Below, in pieces: positions 59,999 to 64,000 of a stretch of DNA of 64,000 bases (position 1 is its first letter; every line of letters starts with the position of its first letter). Source of the stretch: LMUY01 sp964245075 (lineage in GTDB: Bacteria; Pseudomonadota; Alphaproteobacteria; Acetobacterales; Acetobacteraceae); contig CAXTLC010000003.1 of the NCBI GenBank assembly GCA_964245075.1, positions 24,760-88,759 of the forward strand, in the 5' to 3' direction. Under the pieces are notes generated by a model. The model saw only the letters and a list, made by a program, of their open reading frames with translations. It did no database searches and was not told where the DNA came from. The translations under genes were made by a program, and so were the position numbers.

Positions 59999-61024
59999 GT
60001 GACTTCTCCCCTGCTCCGCACGCTGGCCGGCGAACCGGTCTGGCCGCCTCCCGTCTGGCTGATGCGCCAGGCCGGACGCTACCTGCCCGAATACCGCGCC
60101 ATCCGCGCGAAGGCGGGCGGCATGCTGGACCTTTGCCTCAACCCAGCCTTGGCGACCGAGGTCACGTTGCAGCCGATCCGCCGCTACGGCTTCGACGCGG
60201 CCATCCTGTTCAGTGACCTGCCGCTGCTGTGCTGGGCGTTGGGGCAGGATCTGCGCTACGCCGAAGGCGAAGGCCCCGTTCTCTCGCCGATCCGCGACGA
60301 GGCGTCCTTCGCCAAGCTGGATGGCGCACGGGTGCCATCCGCTGTCGCCCCGGTGCTGGAAGCTGTCGGGCGCATCAGGTCGGCGTTGCCGGCGGACTGC
60401 GCATTGATCGGGTTCGCCGGCAGCCCGTGGACCGTCGCCTGCTACATGGTGGAAGGCCACGGGTCCAAGGAGTTCGCGGCCGCGCGGACCATGGCCTACA
60501 ACGACCCCGTCCTGTTCAACAAGCTGATGGACCTGCTCGTCGAGCAGACAGCCGCCTACTTGTCGCTGCAGATCGGCGCCGGCGCCGACGTGGTCATGTT
60601 GTTCGACTCCTGGGCCGGCGTGCTGCCGGCCGCCCAGTTCCGCCGCTACGTCATCGAGCCGACCCGGCGCATCGTCGTAAGGCTGCGCGAACGCCATCCC
60701 GCCACCCCGGTGATCGGCTTCCCCCGCCTCGCCGGCGCCCTGCTGGCCGAGTATGCCGCCGCTACCGGAGTCCAGGCAGTCGGCATCGACACCGCAGCCG
60801 ACCCGGCGATCGCCGCCGCCACCGTGCCGCGAAGCATCGCGGTGCAGGGCAACCTGGACCCGCTGGCCCTGGTGGCCGGCGGCGACGTGATGGCCGACGG
60901 CGTGGCGGCGGTGCTGTCCGCCTGGCGCGGCCGGCCCGCCATCTTCAACCTCGGCCACGGCATTGTCCCCGGGACGCCGCCGGACCATGTCTCCGCCCTC
61001 CTGGAGACCATCCGCCGTGCTTGA
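59999..61024 (+). CDS. hemE: Uroporphyrinogen decarboxylase
   Basis: A 341-residue enzyme turning uroporphyrinogen III into coproporphyrinogen III. GTG 59999 is chosen for its GAGGG box and because it gives standard length; the frame extends upstream into the origin region without family sequence. PVWLMRQAGRYLPEYR (split, about 16-31) has the two arginines binding propionates; FSDLPLL contains the catalytic aspartate; IGFAGSPWTVACYMVEG is the second signature. It overlaps hemH by eight bases. Confidence 0.94.
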   Translation: MTSPLLRTLAGEPVWPPPVWLMRQAGRYLPEYRAIRAKAGGMLDLCLNPALATEVTLQPIRRYGFDAAILFSDLPLLCWALGQDLRYAEGEGPVLSPIRDEASFAKLDGARVPSAVAPVLEAVGRIRSALPADCALIGFAGSPWTVACYMVEGHGSKEFAAARTMAYNDPVLFNKLMDLLVEQTAAYLSLQIGAGADVVMLFDSWAGVLPAAQFRRYVIEPTRRIVVRLRERHPATPVIGFPRLAGALLAEYAAATGVQAVGIDTAADPAIAAATVPRSIAVQGNLDPLALVAGGDVMADGVAAVLSAWRGRPAIFNLGHGIVPGTPPDHVSALLETIRRA

Positions 61025-62180
61025 CGCCGCTGCCGTCCCACCCCCTCCCGTCACGGTGTCCGCCACGGCCAAGCGGACCCGCTTGGCCGTGGTGCTGTTC
61101 AACCTCGGCGGGCCGGACACGCCGGCGGCGGTGCGGCCGTTCCTGCTGAACCTGTTCAGCGACCCGGCGATCCTGCGGGTGCCGTTCTTCGTCCGCCCGC
61201 TGCTCGCCCGCATCATCGCCGCCGCGCGCACCAAGCCCGCCACGGCCAACTACATGATCCTTGGCGGCAGCTCCCCCTTGCTCCGGCTGACCAAGGAACA
61301 GGCGGGGGCACTGGAAGCCGCGTTGCCGGAGTTCGACGTGCGCTGCTTCGTCGCCATGCGCTACTGGCATCCGTTCAGCGACTCGGTCGCACGCGAGGTG
61401 CGGGATTGGGCGCCGGACGAGGTGGTGCTGCTGCCGCTGTACCCGCAGTATTCGACCACCACGACCGGCTCCTCGTTGACCGCCTGGCGGGACGCCGCGG
61501 CCAAGGCCGGGCTGGTGGCGCCGGTCACCACGCTGTGCTGCTACCACGCCGACCCCGGCTACGTCGCCGCCACCGCGGAGGGGGTGCGCCGGGCCTACGA
61601 GGCGGCGCTGGCGAGCCTGGACGGCAAGAGCAGGCTGCGCGTGCTGTTCTCCGCCCACGGCCTGCCCGAGACCATCGTCAAGCGGGGCGATCCCTACCAG
61701 TTCCAGGTCGAGCGCACGGTGGCCGCCACCGTGCGTGCGCTGGGCATTCCTGGGCTGGATTGGTCGGTCTGCTACCAATCGCGCGCCACGCCGCAGAAGT
61801 GGCTCGACCCGAGCACGGAGCACGCGATCGAGCAGGCCGCCGCCGACAAGGTCGCGGTGCTGGTGGTGCCGATCGCCTTCGTGTCCGAGCATTCCGAGAC
61901 GCTGGTCGAGCTGGACGTGGAGTATCGGGATTTCGCGGCCGAGAAGGGCGTCCCCGGCTATTTCCGCGCCCCCGCGCAGAATGCCGATCCGGCCTTCATC
62001 CAGAGTCTGGCCGGCTTGGTCCGCGGCAGCCTGGCGCGCGGACCCGGGCTGTGCAGTTGGGTCGGCGGCCGTACCTGCCCCCGCGACCACCGGGACTGCC
62101 CGCACGCCCGTGCCGGCTTGCCGGCCCCCATGCCGACCTCCACGCCGGCTTCTGAACCCGTCGCCGTCGCGGCCGAATGA
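61017..62180 (+). CDS. hemH: Ferrochelatase, possible [2Fe-2S] type
   Basis: A 387-residue ferrochelatase inserting Fe2+ into protoporphyrin IX. GTG 61017 overlaps hemE; GTG 61053 is possible. NLGGPDTPAAVRPFL (29-43), the catalytic His214 in FSAHGLP and Glu291 in FVSEHSETLVELD are present. The C terminus is long: Cys346, Cys354 and Cys361, with Cys174/175 internally, resemble the four-cysteine cluster set of Caulobacter-type ferrochelatases. After that comes a Pro/Ala-rich tail of about 25 residues. Confidence 0.92.
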   Translation: MLDAAAVPPPPVTVSATAKRTRLAVVLFNLGGPDTPAAVRPFLLNLFSDPAILRVPFFVRPLLARIIAAARTKPATANYMILGGSSPLLRLTKEQAGALEAALPEFDVRCFVAMRYWHPFSDSVAREVRDWAPDEVVLLPLYPQYSTTTTGSSLTAWRDAAAKAGLVAPVTTLCCYHADPGYVAATAEGVRRAYEAALASLDGKSRLRVLFSAHGLPETIVKRGDPYQFQVERTVAATVRALGIPGLDWSVCYQSRATPQKWLDPSTEHAIEQAAADKVAVLVVPIAFVSEHSETLVELDVEYRDFAAEKGVPGYFRAPAQNADPAFIQSLAGLVRGSLARGPGLCSWVGGRTCPRDHRDCPHARAGLPAPMPTSTPASEPVAVAAE

Positions 62181-62851
62181 CTCCGCAACCGCTGCGCCTG
62201 GTGATCTTCGACTGCGACGGCGTGCTGGTGGACAGCGAAGGGCCGTCCAACCGGATCGTGGCGGAGGCGGTCACCGAGCTCGGCTGGCCGATGACGGCGG
62301 CGGAAAGCTGCTCCCTGTTCATCGGCTACCGCTTGTCCGACATCCCGCCGGCCGTGGAAGCGCGGACCGGCCGCCCGGTGCCGCCGGGCTGGGTCGAGAG
62401 CCTCCGCGCCCGCATGATCGCCGTGCTGTCCGCGGAGGTGGAAGCCATGCCCGGCGCGCACGATGCCCTGCGGGCCGTGCGGACGCTGGGGCTGCCGTAC
62501 CGGATCGCGTCCAACTCCTCTCACGAGGAGATGGCGGCGAAGTTCGCCCGCGTGGCGATGACGGAGCTGGTGGACGGCGTGGTGCACAGCGCGCGGGACG
62601 TTTCCCGCGGCAAGCCGGCGCCGGACGTGTTCCTGCACGCCGCCGCGGCGGCCGGGGTGCCGCCGGGCGCATGCCTGGTGATCGAGGACAGCGTCCCCGG
62701 CGCCCGCGCCGCCCGCGCCGCCGGCATGGCCTGCGTCGGCCTGGCGCCCCACGGCGACGACCCGGCGCTGCGGGAGGCTGGCGCGGTGCTGATCCGCTCC
62801 CTGGCCGAGCTGCCCCCCCTCCTGCGCCAGGCCATGGCGGGCGCCGGATGA
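62177..62851 (+). CDS. HAD family phosphatase (beta-phosphoglucomutase/phosphoglycolate phosphatase-like)
   Basis: A 224-residue HAD hydrolase. Motif I is IFDCDGVLVDSEG (about 9-21), motif II is RIASNSSHEE (about 112-121), the lysine is in RGKPAPDVFL (about 148-157) and motif IV is IEDSVPGARAARAAGM (about 172-187). The cap between motifs I and II is helical (subfamily IA). The substrate is a phosphosugar or similar, not further definable. It overlaps hemH and the next gene by four bases each. Confidence 0.87.
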   Translation: MTPQPLRLVIFDCDGVLVDSEGPSNRIVAEAVTELGWPMTAAESCSLFIGYRLSDIPPAVEARTGRPVPPGWVESLRARMIAVLSAEVEAMPGAHDALRAVRTLGLPYRIASNSSHEEMAAKFARVAMTELVDGVVHSARDVSRGKPAPDVFLHAAAAAGVPPGACLVIEDSVPGARAARAAGMACVGLAPHGDDPALREAGAVLIRSLAELPPLLRQAMAGAG

Positions 62852-63669
62852 GGACGGTCGTGCTCCCTGACGGGACGGCGGTGCCGGTGCTGGGCCAGGG
62901 CACCTGGCGCATGGGCGAGAACGAGCGCCCGCCTGCCGCCGAGGCGAGGGCGCTGCGGGAAGGCCTGGACCTCGGCATGACCCTGATCGACACCGCCGAG
63001 ATCTACGGCGATGGCGGCTCCGAGCGCGTGGTGGCGGAGGCGATCGCCGGGCGGCGGGACGCGGTGTTCCTGGTCAGCAAGGTGCATCCGAGGAACGCCA
63101 ACCGCCGCGCCATGGCCCGGAGCTGCGAGGCGAGCCTGAAGCGGCTCGGGACCGGCTGGCTCGACCTGTACCTGCTGCACTGGCGCGGCGGCACGCCCTT
63201 GGCGGAGGTGGTGGAAACGTTCGAGCGGCTCCGGGCGGCAGGCAAGATCCGCCGCTGGGGCGTGTCCAACCTCGACGTGGACGACATGGCGGAGCTCGGC
63301 CCGGGCGCCGCGGCCGACCAGGTGTTGTACAATCCGCAGAGCCGTGGCATCGAGTTCGACCTGCTGCCCTGGTGCGCCGAGCGGCGCATCCCCGTGATGG
63401 CCTACTCGCCCGTGGGCCAGGGCGGCGGGCTGCTCGGGCACCGGGCGTTGGAGGAGGTGGCGGCCCGGCACGGGGCGACCCCGGCCCAGGTGGCGCTCGC
63501 CTGGTCGATCCGGGCGCCGGGCGTGATCGCCATCCCCAAGGCGTCCGACCCGGCCCACCTCCGCGCCAACGCGGCGGCGGCGGGCCTTGCGCTGTTGCCG
63601 GACGACCTGGCCCTCATCGATGCCGCCTTCCCGCCGCCCGGGGGTCCGCAACCGCTCGAGATGCTGTGA
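62848..63669 (+). CDS. Aldo/keto reductase
   Basis: A 273-residue TIM-barrel NADPH oxidoreductase. The catalytic tetrad is visible: Asp and Tyr in LIDTAEIYGDGGSE (about 48-61), Lys in FLVSKVHP (about 76-83) and His in YLLHWRG (about 109-115). IAIPKASDPAHLRANAAA near the C terminus binds the 2'-phosphate of NADPH. Start is set by the ATGA overlap with the HAD gene; the stop overlaps the next GTG. Substrate unknown. Confidence 0.9.
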   Translation: MRTVVLPDGTAVPVLGQGTWRMGENERPPAAEARALREGLDLGMTLIDTAEIYGDGGSERVVAEAIAGRRDAVFLVSKVHPRNANRRAMARSCEASLKRLGTGWLDLYLLHWRGGTPLAEVVETFERLRAAGKIRRWGVSNLDVDDMAELGPGAAADQVLYNPQSRGIEFDLLPWCAERRIPVMAYSPVGQGGGLLGHRALEEVAARHGATPAQVALAWSIRAPGVIAIPKASDPAHLRANAAAAGLALLPDDLALIDAAFPPPGGPQPLEML

Positions 63670-64000
63670 CGGTCGCCGCGGTCGGTCTGCCCGTGCTGGG
63701 CGGAGTCGTCGCGGTGCTTGCCTTGCTGGCGCTGGCCTCGCCGTTCCTGCCGGCACGCTCGCTTCCCCCCGCGACGGCCGCGCTGTGCCTCCTGGCGCTG
63801 CTGCTCGCCGTTGCCGTGCTGCTGTCCGGCGGACGGGCCGCGCTCGGGGGCGGGACCCTGGCCATCGACCCGCTTTCCGCTTTCTTCGCCATCCTGCCGG
63901 CGCTCGCCGGGCTTGCGGCCAGCGGCGCGGGGGTCGGCGGCCGGCTCTCGCCGCTGCTGCCCGCGACGGCGGCGGCGTCGCTGGGCGTCGTGCTGGCGGG
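63666..64000 (+). CDS. NuoL/HyfB-like proton-conducting membrane protein, N-terminal part
   Basis: The first about 111 residues, cut by the window end. GTG 63666 overlaps the reductase stop by four bases. There are at least three hydrophobic helices (PVLGGVVAVLALLALASPFL; ALCLLALLLAVAVLL), then LAIDPLSAFFAILPALAGLAA, the short stretch characteristic of antiporter-like subunits of complex I, hydrogenase-4 (HyfB) and Mrp. Which complex it belongs to cannot be decided here. Confidence 0.6.
   Translation, partial: MTVAAVGLPVLGGVVAVLALLALASPFLPARSLPPATAALCLLALLLAVAVLLSGGRAALGGGTLAIDPLSAFFAILPALAGLAASGAGVGGRLSPLLPATAAASLGVVLA

Overview
The window is a high-GC alphaproteobacterial chromosome segment, most probably from an Acetobacteraceae-like member of the Rhodospirillales. 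Supporting signs are the F1-ATPase operon atpHAGDC, the hemE / PpsR (DUF299) / maf neighbourhood known at alphaproteobacterial replication origins, the GTTC-N7-GTTC type LexA box, and strongly GC-rich third codon positions. No IS element, prophage, CRISPR array or rRNA was seen. There are two 100-N assembly gaps, each inside a coding tandem repeat.

Layout. 1-4.1 kb: end of a dehydrogenase, an SRPBCC protein, a pteridine-reductase-like SDR with folB, and uvrC behind two DnaA-box-like sites. 4.1-8.2 kb: a Fur-box-preceded operon of an OprB-type porin, a secreted propeller-like protein and a Tat-exported DyP peroxidase. 8.3-14.1 kb: a ferritin-like diiron protein and the F1-ATPase genes. 14.3-16.2 kb: an unrecognised gene pair behind a perfect LexA box, looking like an SOS-controlled toxin and its immunity partner. 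16.3-29.4 kb: housekeeping genes (rfaD, lgt, midA-like, pgeF, prs, GST, histidine phosphatase, pgsA, mobB, moaD, moaE, several lipoprotein and membrane proteins, oligopeptidase B).

29.4-52 kb is a surface-glycan locus. It has ABC capsule export genes (kpsT, two kpsE-type genes, kpsM), a TPR-glycosyltransferase, a DUF4214-FkbM methyltransferase, a secreted beta-helix protein, a large reducing polyketide synthase coupled to an alpha-oxoamine synthase (RkpA/RkpG or WcbR/WcbT type), a second glycosyltransferase, a CDP-alcohol phosphatidyltransferase and a sulfotransferase. Together they suggest an exported polysaccharide with an unusual lipid part. The stretch 33.4-37.0 kb is visibly poorer in G+C than its surroundings.

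52-64 kb: a secreted esterase, tRNA-Ala(GGC), a 3-oxoacid CoA-transferase pair, D-amino-acid dehydrogenase, a molybdate/tungstate-type binding protein behind a ModE box, a methyltransferase, then maf-ppsR diverging from hemE-hemH. The ppsR-hemE gap is my candidate for the chromosomal replication origin. The window ends in HAD and aldo/keto reductase genes and the start of a NuoL/HyfB-like membrane protein.
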